Assembly (NCBI GenBank): GCA_022560025.1
Contig: JAFISE010000155.1
Span: 1-64,000, forward strand
Length of the DNA: 64,000 bases
Direction: 5' to 3'
Source: Stagonosporopsis chrysanthemi
Taxonomy: Eukaryota > Ascomycota > Dothideomycetes > Pleosporales > Didymellaceae
The position numbers were made by a program, and so were the translations under genes. A model generated the notes under the pieces. That model did not search any database. It had not been told where the DNA came from and worked only from the letters and a program-made list of their open reading frames with translations. Shown in pieces: positions 42,994 to 52,568 of this stretch. The stretch's first letter is position 1; each line of letters opens with the position of its first letter.

Positions 42994-43797
42994 CTACAAG
43001 GGCCCACGCTCCACGTTGCTCAATGTGTCCCCATCGCTAGATCTCTCGGTGGTCTTGTCCTCCGCGAAAGGCTTCGGTGTAGGAGCAGAAGCTGCAGACG
43101 GTGTAGGTGGGATCTGCGCTACCCAAAACTTTGGATACTGTCGCTGGATGTTGTTGACTACACATGCAGTCGCGAGCACGATCATGGAAGACAGAAGGAG
43201 AACCGGCAGGTAATACCATCTCAGCGCCCAGATGTGAGGGTCGACGCACGGGATCAGGGCCGTCGCACCAGCTGGAGGATGGGTTGTCTTGGTGAGATGC
43301 ATAACGACGAGAGCAAAAGCAGTCGCTAGACTTGCCGCAAGCCATTGCAGCCGCGGATAAGGATCCTCCTTCAAGTCGAATTGGAAGATAGTCGCCATAA
43401 TTACGCCGATTAGTCCGCTGAAGAAGTGTCCAAAAATCAGGGAACGAGGCTGTGCCAGAGGAACATCGATGGCGCCGTAGCACAAGATCGCAGAAGCTCC
43501 CTGTCCTTTCATTAGCAACATGCTGGAATTTCGTGGTCGATTCGCACATACAAACGAGGCAACAATCGGCGGGACAAGATGTATGTTGTGGAAGTAGCTT
43601 GTATGGCCAAAAACGGCGACAATCGAAGCAACGCCTCCCCATGCACCGATGAAACCCCAAAGACACACAACCCAAGTACGGGATGGAGGTAAAGACGTTC
43701 CTCGGTATCCAAGCCAGCGGCTAATCCATGTGGGTAGATGAGCGAGTCCCCTCTGAATAACACGCTCGGCAGGAACGAGAGGATCCCAAATCGGCAT
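42994..43797 (-). CDS. HPP-family integral membrane protein
   Basis: Model: exons 43552-43797 and 42994-43500; a 51-bp in-frame intron at 43501-43551 (GTATGT, branch GCTAATGA, CAG) joins VPPIVASF to GASAILCYG and restores the family spacing; 250 residues. Five hydrophobic segments and the HPP signature THPPAGATALIP place it in the HPP family, of which some members are nitrite or small-anion transporters. The DVPLAQPRSLIFGH block before segment 3 is also typical. The C-terminus is a polar tail. Reading through the intron adds 17 residues in frame, so the longer form cannot be excluded by frame alone. A divergent gene starts only 134 bp away. Confidence 0.88.
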   Translation of the reverse strand: MPIWDPLVPAERVIQRGLAHLPTWISRWLGYRGTSLPPSRTWVVCLWGFIGAWGGVASIVAVFGHTSYFHNIHLVPPIVASFVCANRPRNSSMLLMKGQGASAILCYGAIDVPLAQPRSLIFGHFFSGLIGVIMATIFQFDLKEDPYPRLQWLAASLATAFALVVMHLTKTTHPPAGATALIPCVDPHIWALRWYYLPVLLLSSMIVLATACVVNNIQRQYPKFWVAQIPPTPSAASAPTPKPFAEDKTTERSSDGDTLSNVERGPL

Positions 43798-43931
43798 CGT
43801 GATCGCGCGACTGTGGATTCCAAGCTGGCGACCAATGTAACAAAAGTTTGCGCAAGAGGCCAAAAGTCAAGGAAAGAGATTTGTGAAGCTTAAGTTAGTG
43901 GTAAACACGGACACTAGGAAGGGAAGGCACG

Positions 43932-44345
43932 ATGGCTGGCACGTCACCAGCACGGATCGAGACCAAGCATCATGCACCCCGGATTGGAACTGGAAACCCA
44001 CGCCAGATGACAATTACTGGCTTCCTCAAATGCGCAAACGCGGCGGGAAGACGTAAGCTTGACAGTGCTCAAGGACCATCTTACATCTTCACCATCGAGC
44101 GGCGCAAATGGAACACCAACCTTATTGACAGTATTCTGAACTCACAGATGCCAGAACATGCGTTGAACGGACACTATCTGCCGCTTGACAGCTTCCGCAA
44201 GGTTATGGAAATAATTTCTAAAGAATGCGGAGGTATGACGCTATTAGGTAAGAGAAAGCGGCTAGGACCGAAGTTCGGACGAGCGACCGACATTGTACGA
44301 GTCAAGTCCGAGCAAGCCCATCTACGATTTGATTGTACCTGTTAG
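43932..44345 (+). CDS. Uncharacterised small protein, possibly the first part of a broken gene
   Basis: ATG-started frame of 137 residues, divergent from the HPP gene across 134 bp. It is basic (many K/R, including RRKWNTN and LGKRKRLGPKFGRA) and carries the block GHYLPLDSFRKVMEI. A second frame, shifted by one, overlaps its end (44293-44631) and contains GHVPLDSFRKFARLKG, so a repeat unit seems to continue past the stop. No GT-AG intron that I tried joins the two frames, so a frameshifted or decaying gene is possible. The function is unknown. Confidence 0.4.
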   Translation: MAGTSPARIETKHHAPRIGTGNPRQMTITGFLKCANAAGRRKLDSAQGPSYIFTIERRKWNTNLIDSILNSQMPEHALNGHYLPLDSFRKVMEIISKECGGMTLLGKRKRLGPKFGRATDIVRVKSEQAHLRFDCTC

Positions 44346-44706
44346 AAAGACAGATCGAGCACCGAAGGCATTGCTTCAACTTAATCCCAGGATCTCCCTA
44401 CATCTCCGGGTTTCTCTTGTGAAGCTAAAGCTACGTGGCCATGTGCCACTTGATTCGTTTCGCAAGTTTGCGAGACTTAAAGGCGCCCGGGACTTCACCG
44501 TGCCGTGCCTCATGCAATATCAACACCAGGCTCTTGAAACAGCGCCTCTTACCATCTTCACCGTCTGCCATTGCACTCACAAGTTATTGCATATCATGGA
44601 CGACTGTAAGAAGAAGGAGAAGTTACATTAAGCGACAAGGATGTACACGTACCGACCATTATCATTACGTTATATTGCACAAACGTCGAAGACCCAAATG
44701 CATCTA

Positions 44707-45839
44707 TCAAACAGCATGCAACGCACCCGGGTGACCATGGTATCCAGTGCTGCGCTTAGAATCTTGTGACGTTAGGTCCCCATGTTCAATCACAACACTG
44801 CCCTTCCCATCTGTACCATATCTGCTGTCATCTTGCTGTTCGCCAAAGTCCGCCAAATTCAGGGCATTGACAAAACCGCGGCGCTGCTTCAGAATCCCCA
44901 GCTTCGTCAGCACTTTCTCTACCGAACTCTTCAGACATGGAAGCGAGCACGCGATGATGCCTACAATCTCTTCCACCCTAGCCAACATGGATGGTTTGAT
45001 TGTGGCTTGCATCACGTCGCCCTTCCCGAGGTCTTTGAACGTAGTCATCTTAATACATGCGACCGCAGTGGCGAGCAGACCGAGAGACATGAGAATGCCC
45101 ACAAGAATTCTCTCAGTAGTGCTGCGACGAAGATTTCGTATAAGGCGTATCGTCATGAGCGAGAGGGTAAGATCCATGATTATGTACACCACTGAAGACA
45201 TCTGTTAGTAAAGTTCAATGAAATGCACAAGTATAGTCAGTCTTGCCTGCAATAACCCAATTGAAGACCACGATCGACGCATTGTCCCAGCATTTGACGC
45301 CCGGAACTGTCTCCCAGTTGGAACTGATCGGCGTACACTGTCCGAACTGGATGACAATGTATGAGGAAGAGATCAGGACTTGCAGTCCAATGACAAAATG
45401 CAGTGAGTTCCGCCAAAGCGAATCGGTACCGAAGCGCAGCAGTGAGCAAGCAACTGCTACACGTACAAGGCAAAGCGTAAAAGTCCAGACTACTTGGAGC
45501 GCAAATTGGAGTCGTAGCGTCTCTTTAAGGGCCTCCGGTGTGAACATGTGGGACGGCTTACCCCAGCCGTGCGTAGCTGCTGCAATTGCGATTGCTGTGT
45601 CGGTTAAAGAAAGTACCTGTGTCCAAAGTCAGGATGTGCCCGTGTGACAAAGGGCTCGGACGTACCTCAGCAGCAACAACGAGCCAGTCGTCAAAGAACA
45701 GTTTCCCGGTCCTTTTCAAACGCGTGTATACACGCGCGATGACCAGCGCCAGTGCAACAGCACCGAGTGTGCATACTGGTATCAAGTAAAGGCCAGCTTT
45801 ATTTGAAGAAGACGCTGGAATATTATCGGCATCGACCAT
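44707..45839 (-). CDS. Fungal rhodopsin-domain membrane protein (PTH11/SAT4-like)
   Basis: Model: exons 45666-45839, 45247-45616 and 44707-45191; 342 residues. Intron 1 is 49 bp (GTACGT...CACAG). Intron 2 is a 55-bp GC-AG intron whose TACTAAC branch site forces use of the second downstream AG. Seven hydrophobic segments and the signatures IARVYTRLKRTGKLFFDDWLVV, LRLQFALQVVWTFTLCLVRVAV and the GQCTPISSNW...VPGVKCWD loop (two conserved Cys) identify the fungal rhodopsin-like integral membrane family. The role is unknown; some relatives, such as PTH11, act as surface receptors. The polar C-terminal ~60 residues should be cytosolic. It is not the opsin family proper: no retinal-binding lysine motif was recognised. 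Confidence 0.85.
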
Positions 45840-47347
45840 ATTGAAGACATGCAAACACAACGCTCAATTAAACCGCCTCGGAAATGTATGGTTCAATTGA
45901 CAAACGTATGGAGGAGGAGACGACAGATTTTCAAGCAGCTCGAAGAGACCAGACCGCATAGTACAAGCAACACCCTGCTGTGAGCGGACCGACCCTTGTC
46001 TCGCGACCTAATCTGCAGCACGTCACTCCGTGTCGAACCATATTTCTTGCAGGATCGTGAAAAGATAGAGTACCACCGAGTAGGATTTCATTGCGCCGCA
46101 TGGCTGCAAGCTGAGATTTGCACGCCTGGGTATTCGTCACGGCGCGCTCAGCCTCCGAAAAGCGGATGCTCGTTCGGGGTCGGTAGTGTTTGGTCTAGCC
46201 CAGATATCAGTCATGTGAGTGGCGGTGATATCTGTTCAATGATTCAGGAAGCTGGAACGCGTAAAACACCCACGGCTGTACCCTTGTCTGTGCGCGGATC
46301 CCCCTGAGCAAGTACCACAATGAGTTTAATCCTTGCATCCGGCTTGGCTGTTCAGTTTCGATGGTCCAAAAATACCCCCATGTTCGTTATCGGAGCACCC
46401 ACGCCATGAGATAGCTGAATCCTAGATATGGTTGCCAGCCTACTTTGCTAAGAATTCACGTCTTGGGCCAAACGAATGCGTTTTTACAGGTGATTTTGCT
46501 CTACGCAACGCCATCTTGTCATATGGCGTACGTATGATCGCCAGCAATGGTTTGGTGCCAGCCGCCGGAGATCAACCGCTCGCTCAGTACTAATTTGCGA
46601 CGTAACGTATAAGTATCGACATAAGCGGTGAATAATTTGGACATTTATGGTTCTGTGAGTGATAATCGCCGAAGAGCTCGATGCACTAGGCCTTATGTCT
46701 GTGCAGCCGTTGGAACACCCTGATAGCGATTGGCTCCCGTCCGGCTATACGGCTGACGGTGCGGTCCTATTGAGGGCCGAATCTTAACGAAGGGTCTTGC
46801 AAGTTAGGCGCTTGATTGGGCAGATCCGAACACTGCAGCAAGCTTCCGAAGGGTCTTTACTAGGTATATACTGTCTAGTATATGTGATGCATACTATGTG
46901 ATGCGTACTATGTGATGCATACCATGTGATGCCCGTAAGGTTCTGAAGACCCGCTTTACTGGACCTGAACGTCTAATTAGCAAACAGCCATCGTAGAACA
47001 CGGACGATACTAGAAGTGCACTGAATTTGTCAGTATTGATTTCCAACCAAGCACAACAAGCACAGTGGTAGAGCAACTTGATCGCACCTTAGAATTTGAC
47101 CTGTCGAACAAACAACAATCCGAGCTCACGCGTATTGATAGAGGATAGAGGTTGGTTGAACCAGATGATTGCTATTGAAGATGTCGTTGCTGATAATCAA
47201 CATCGCGCTTACAAGGTTGACAGTGAAAGGGAGTACGCAAGAACAAAAGCTACTATAAGATGAACGAACTCAACTGTGGTAGTCCGATCATTTGACACGA
47301 ACGCATCGTGCAGCTCCACAGCGAGTCGTCTGCCCACCCTGTGTCCA
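45840..47347. other. 1.5-kb intergenic region with a 14-bp tandem repeat
   Basis: No supported gene. Apart from the ATGTGATGC(A/G)TAC(T/C) array near 46.9 kb, nothing distinctive is seen. Confidence 0.5.
46882..46932 (+). repeat. 14-bp tandem repeat, four units
   Basis: ATGTGATGC starts at 46882, 46896, 46910 and 46924, giving an exact 14-bp period; the last unit is partial. It is noncoding. Confidence 0.9.
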
Positions 47348-48196
47348 TCATCGCCATGCTACATTGGCGAGAACGTTCCACATTGATGCAAGCACAGTCC
47401 CGCTGAGCCCTGACCAGAGGCAAATAGCGAGGATGATTCCCTTCCCCACAATAGTGGCTTGAACGAGGCGCTCGACCATCCAGCGATCTGTAAGGTTGTT
47501 GAATTGCTCATCGACCGAGTGTGTCCATATGTACTGCTGAACCGCCCAAGACCTCGTCAGTTCAGTGACGAACCATACGAATTTGACGGCGCCGAATCCG
47601 AGGATATAATACACCGGCCACAAGAGGGGTACGAGGTGAAGGCCGGTCACGAGAAACGCTGCCAGACTCGTACCTTGAAAGGCGGAGAACAGACGAAAGT
47701 ATGGGTTGCGCAATTCGACGTTAGTGCAGCGGTGTACCAACATAGTGACCCAGAGTTGTGGCCCAAGGAAACCGAACGAGAGGAACCGCTTCACCAGACC
47801 AGGCAGTAAGGTGCTCGCCATCTGCTGTACCGCAAAGACAATATTGGCGGTGAAGGTAATCCAGAGGGAAAGAGCTGATACCAACAAGGGTTGAATAATA
47901 TCGTCCACGAAAGTGCGACGGAACAGCTTCACCCGGCACATAGGGCACAGATCACCCGTAGGACCCTCGGTCATCTCGTTCGCGCACGCACGGCCAAACA
48001 CATGACCACAGGGTAGAAGTTTTGCGGCAGGGTGTTCGATGCTGTACTCTTCCCAACAAATGGTACACTTGTCGTTGTAGTGCCGATCGTAGGTCGTGGC
48101 GGGCACAATGTGCTTTCTCAGGAATGACTCCTTTGAAGGTACGGTAGCCCAATGAAATATGTCCACTATGAAGTTGTAGAGTTTGCGAAACACCAT
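47348..48196 (-). CDS. RING-type membrane protein with a missing zinc ligand
   Basis: Intronless, 282 residues, ATG at 48196. The N-terminal domain carries C44-x2-C47, C63-x-H65, C71 and C84-x2-C87, a RING pattern (CTICWEEY...LLPCGHVFGRAC...CPMC). The fifth ligand, normally His or Cys three residues after His65, is Gly68. After the domain, residues ~95-280 hold four or five hydrophobic segments, so the protein should sit in an endomembrane with the RING facing the cytosol. Such proteins are usually membrane E3 ubiquitin ligases; the lost ligand may weaken zinc binding in site 2, so ligase activity is uncertain. No neighbour suggests a pathway. Confidence 0.83.
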   Translation of the reverse strand: MVFRKLYNFIVDIFHWATVPSKESFLRKHIVPATTYDRHYNDKCTICWEEYSIEHPAAKLLPCGHVFGRACANEMTEGPTGDLCPMCRVKLFRRTFVDDIIQPLLVSALSLWITFTANIVFAVQQMASTLLPGLVKRFLSFGFLGPQLWVTMLVHRCTNVELRNPYFRLFSAFQGTSLAAFLVTGLHLVPLLWPVYYILGFGAVKFVWFVTELTRSWAVQQYIWTHSVDEQFNNLTDRWMVERLVQATIVGKGIILAICLWSGLSGTVLASMWNVLANVAWR

Positions 48197-49160
48197 GTTG
48201 GAGGTCGAGTAGAAGTGGTGACTGGTTGTACGAGTGTGGAAGAGAGTAAGGACGAGTGCGAAGAACGAGCAGCATCTATCTTATGCATTAGGCGAACTTG
48301 CTGTTTAAGTGAAAGTGACCCCTTCGAGGTACGGGCAAATATGTTTGCGTTGACAAGAACATGGTGAAAGGCCCATCCAAACTGCAGATCAGCTTCATGA
48401 TGCGGATGTGAAGACTACTGAATGAAGAGAACACGGAAAGTAATCGTAGTCAACCTGCTTGTTAGCCAAGTGGGCATGCAGCCGTAGCATAGCCGGCGTA
48501 ATCTCAGTACTGTACATAAGTGAAGATGCGCATATGTATGTTCACCGTGCGAGTGGGGTCGAAACTGAGAAGGACGCTACGCGGGCCGCGCCTGCTCCGA
48601 GGGCTCGAGCAGCTACAAAACCCCACTGCGCGCGCCTAACTTTTTTCCTTCAACGGCCTGCCTTGCCGACGCTGCGTTTCTCTGCACCCACACAGACACT
48701 GCTCGCAGTCGTCCTACCCTGCAGATGAGAAATTCGGAGTAATCTTCACCTTTTGTGCTTCGGCACCACTGCCCGTAAGGGCCTGGCGTGACTCACGTCT
48801 GTACTCGGCATCAGAAAGCTCAGGGCCCAAGAAGCTGCGCGCAGGAAACTGTGCAAGGCCGATATGGTGTCCCTATGGGAGTCGGTGCGAAGATTGTGTG
48901 CTCTGTAATGGAGTGACACTGTAGTACAATACGCAGCGTGCTTGACTTTGAGTAGCTGCGGCGAAAGAAGGACGGTATCATTCGATTCTGATTACTCTGG
49001 CTAGGCAGGCCGTTCACCTTTTTTTTTCTTCACGTAAGTTTGCTGTTGCACTCCACTGCACTATTGTTACTAGGATACTACTAACGAATGACATACGCTG
49101 AACTATTTTTTGCCTGGAAACCCTCAATGCCGTCCGACATAGTCTCGATCTAGACTTTGA
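48197..49160. other. Intergenic, nothing recognised
   Basis: About 960 bp between the start of the RING gene and the end of the dioxygenase gene. Only short frames and a poly-T tract (around 49020) are seen. Confidence 0.5.
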
Positions 49161-49986
49161 TTAGTCGCGCGAGTGCTTCGAGTCCGCTTCCTCCGCCGCT
49201 TCCTTTGCGAACATGATATCTGTGCGCATGGTGTACTTCGTTCCACTCACAACGTCGTCGCCGGAGTGGAGGAGAAAGCGGTGCTGGAACAAGAGCACGC
49301 GGCCGTACTTGGGTACGACATCCAAGCGCTTCTGCATATCATAGGAGTGGAATGTGGTGGCGCCGCCTTTGAGTGGCTCTTGGCCTCTGCTGTCATCTGC
49401 GTCGTTGAGATACAGATGTAGCGTAAAGTATGAGCGCTCCTTGCGGTCTGGAGTCTCGTACGTCCCGTCACAGTGTGCTGCGAATCTCAGCATCCAAGCT
49501 TCTACCACTGCGACCATACATACCTTTGAAGTACTCGCCACCGATGTATTTCAAGAACCTCATACGTTCGTTCAGCCTCGTCAGCTTCCAGGTCTCGTTC
49601 CTCTTCACAGGTCCGCCGCCTGTGACATTTGGCCAATTGTTCAACCTGTGGATCTCTGGCACTGCGCCCTCAATCCTAGCCCACAGTTTTGCTACAAGGT
49701 CTCGATCATCCCAGATGATGCGTCCGCATTTCCTCGTGTCTTCATACATTGCTTGCATGCCACCTCCAATATTAACCATTGCGCGTTCCCACGTGCCATC
49801 AGTTGTGGACTCGGCTGCGGCAATAAGTTCATCACATTCTTTCTCTGATAGCACACCGTCCAGGATGACAGCCCAGAGGTCATCATAGTATTCCAGGATG
49901 CCACTTTTTTTCAGATCGATATCTGTCCGAGTCAAACTCGGTGCTGGCCCTGAGAGGTAGCCCTTCGGCAGGGTTGGTGGAGCCAT
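49161..49986 (-). CDS. 2-oxoglutarate/Fe(II) dioxygenase, prolyl-4-hydroxylase-like
   Basis: Model: exons 49524-49986 and 49161-49477; 46-bp intron (GTATGT...CGCAG) joining GGEYFK to AHCDGTY; 259 residues. The facial triad is visible as His156-x-Asp158 (AHCDGTY) and His225 (FLLHSGDD); Lys235 (SGTKYTMRTD) should bind 2-oxoglutarate. The N-terminal part (VILDGVLSEKECDELI, IGGGMQAMYEDTRKCGRIIWDD) matches fungal prolyl-4-hydroxylase alpha-subunit-like oxygenases. No signal peptide is seen, so it is probably cytosolic or nuclear. The substrate is unknown. The start is the first ATG of the frame; the open frame upstream lacks an ATG. It is divergent from the Rax1-like gene. Confidence 0.9.
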
Positions 49987-50888
49987 AGCTGCGGTTCTTA
50001 GTCTATGTACAAACAGAGGAGTTAATAAGTAAGAATGTTGAAACTGGAAAATTGAACGAGATGTGCCAGCACGTATCATGTCTTCAAAATATCAAATGTT
50101 ATGCAGTGCATTTATGTCTGAGCCACTCGGCTGTGAAAGCTGCTGCCTGCCTGAGTAGGCTGAGCACTAGACGAGACGTTCGAGCCGCTGGTATGACTCC
50201 ACGTTGCCCGCGCAGCCGGTGAAGCGTTTGGGCGAAGTGAGCAACCTGCGGTCCAGGATTTGCATCTGTGCAGTGCAGTTCTCTTGGTGTCGTCATGGTG
50301 CGTGGTCGCTGTGGTAAGAGCTGCGGTCAAAACAAAGCAGCAGCTTCCCTTGCCTCGTCTGCGTTGCAGGCTCTCCACACCTTCTGCGCTGCGGAGGGTG
50401 CACTCTACATGATTCTCTGACAGCTTTAACGACGAGTCAAGCGCGCAGCCGTTGTGAACGTCCATTTCACCAAATCATACCGCGTCTGCAAAATCTCCTA
50501 TCGTCGCGCTGCGGCTCTCTTCCGGTGGAGCCAACAACGGGTGGCTGACATCAACGCATCCCTGTTGCTGCGCCAAGTCACCGCGCAACCACGCTCAAGC
50601 CTTAATTTCCCAGCTTCACTGTGGATTCCCGGTCGATTGGGGTGCGCAAACACGCCAACGACCCCGCGACGCTCACTCAACACCCGCTTAAGTCCCGTTC
50701 CGGCCTCTTGCTCCCCTTCACTCGCTCACCTGCCGTCGCTCACCTGCCGTCCCCCGACTGCGATCGCGCCGCGCTCCACGCCCTTTTCCGCCCAACGCCG
50801 CGTCTATCGATAATCTCTATTCTTCGACACCCTGCGACAAGATCGCGCGCCTTTCACCACCACGACTATCCGCGCGAACATTGCAGCC
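49987..50888. other. Divergent intergenic region, dioxygenase / Rax1-like
   Basis: About 900 bp holding the promoters of two head-to-head genes. It is CT-rich near the Rax1-like start, as in many fungal housekeeping promoters. No gene is seen. Confidence 0.5.
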
Positions 50889-52088
50889 ATGTCCGAAGAG
50901 GTCCAGCGCCCTGTTGACCACGGGCAGGATGTCTATCGCAACCGTTTCCCGACCTTGTTCGAAGTGTTGAGCCGCAAGACGGTTGCACCGCTCGACTTGT
51001 TTTCTTTCTACATCTACATGCGCGACCAGCAGCGCTCAGTCGACTACCTGGACTTCTGGTAGGAATACAGCGCAAAGAGAGACAAAAGGCAGCCGCTAAC
51101 CCGCTAGGCTCGACGTCTCGCAGCATCTTCAGCTATGTCGGCTGTACGTTAGACGCCTACACAGGAGTTTGGTGGAAGACACGCCAGAGATTGAGAAAGC
51201 GTCGAAGCGCTCGTCTTACATGCAGACCTTCGACGATGCTGGAGAGGGACCCTCGAACGAGAAGGACATGGATGACCAGCGCCTCTCTGCGTTTCTTAGA
51301 TCGGACCGTCCGAGCAGGAACCACTCGCCGCAAAACAGCCAAGGCAGCAACCAGAGCCACGAGCTCCCGCGTCCCAGTTTCGCAATCACGCCGGGAGACT
51401 CGTCTTCGCCGGGGCAGATGTCTTCTGCAGACAACACCCAGCCGCGCAGGGAGGACTTGCGTGCATCAGCTGAGAAGATCCTCTACACGTACTTGCTTCC
51501 GGGATCTGAAAGGGAGATCATTATTCCGCAGAGCATCCTCAACGACGTGCAGAATGCTATCGAAGGGCCGGAGCAGCGATCAGACCCAGAGCTATTTGAC
51601 CAAGCTAAGGACTATGTCTTCCAGGCAATGGAGCGAGATGCGTACCCTGGTTTCTTGCAGAGCAAGGGCCTGGGCAACCTGGTACCGCAAAGCATGATGA
51701 TCCGGCTCATCGTAGGGCTGATCAGTTTCTTTGCCGCGGTGTGGGCAGCATTCGTCCTGATCTTCCTCGACATGTCTCGATCAACGAGATGCTGGGTCCG
51801 TCTTTCTATTTCTTGTGTGCTTCAACGACGACTTGTGCTAACTAGCCACAGCTCATTCTCCCATTCTTCGTTGCCATCTACCTCATCATCACCCACCAGT
51901 ACATGCTCGACCCACTCATTGCGCTGGCCGGGTACAGCGAGTACACGCTGTTTGATTTTAACAAGATCAGAGAGAACTTTGTGCAGAAGACGCTCACCCG
52001 ACGCGCAATCACAGTCCTGGTGCTGTTTGTGATTGTGTTGACAGCGGTGTGCTGCCTGTTCATCTTCGTTCCCGGGAAGCGTCTATGA
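50889..52088 (+). CDS. RAX1: RGS-domain membrane protein, Rax1-like
   Basis: Model: exons 50889-51058, 51108-51795 and 51852-52088; introns of 49 bp (GTAGGA...CTAG) and 56 bp (GTCCGT...CACAG); 364 residues. The N-terminal half is an RGS-type helical domain (FPTLFEVLSRKTVAPLDLF, then DYLDFWLDVSQHLQLCRLY, and later DLRASAEKILYTYLLPGSER and PELFDQAKDYVFQAMERDAYPGFLQS), split by a disordered Ser/Asn-rich insert. Three transmembrane segments follow, with FDFNKIRENFVQ between the second and third. This is the layout of yeast Rax1, which with Rax2 marks the bud site; in filamentous fungi relatives affect polarity, conidiation and G-protein signalling. The gene symbol rests on architecture only. Confidence 0.85.
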
Positions 52089-52568
52089 GAGCAGTCGCTC
52101 TGTTTGCAATGTTTAATGCCCTTTTTGATACCTGGCGTACTATTTTCTCATGGCTCCGCAAGTCGCCAAAGAAGAAGCACGAGAGCGTGGAGTCTTTTGC
52201 GTCGACTGGAGGATACTTGGCTGCGAGCAGTTTCTTTTGTCTGGTTGGATTATGCCTGGTCTCGGCAGGCCCACTCGGCGAGCATGGCGTTCAGGTCGGG
52301 TACTAGATAGTGTGCGCAAAGCGCATCAAAGCAGTAGTCTTTTGACGCAGTCACTGGGTTTGAACTTGCAGAGGCTCAATTGAGTGACAGCAGCGCCCAA
52401 TCGCGTGGCCAGCCGTTGGCATGTGGAGCCCAGCAGGGCGGGCTGCATGAAGGAGAGGCCCATGCACTGCCAATGACGTGCCGCGGCCGAACTTTACAGG
52501 CCCGGACTGCACCTCGATCACAACCACGACGTCGATAGAACGCCCATTGCCGACGCCCGCCACGCACG
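52089..52568. other. Intergenic, promoter of the Rmd1-like gene
   Basis: 480 bp between two genes on the same strand. No gene or clear element is seen. Confidence 0.5.
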
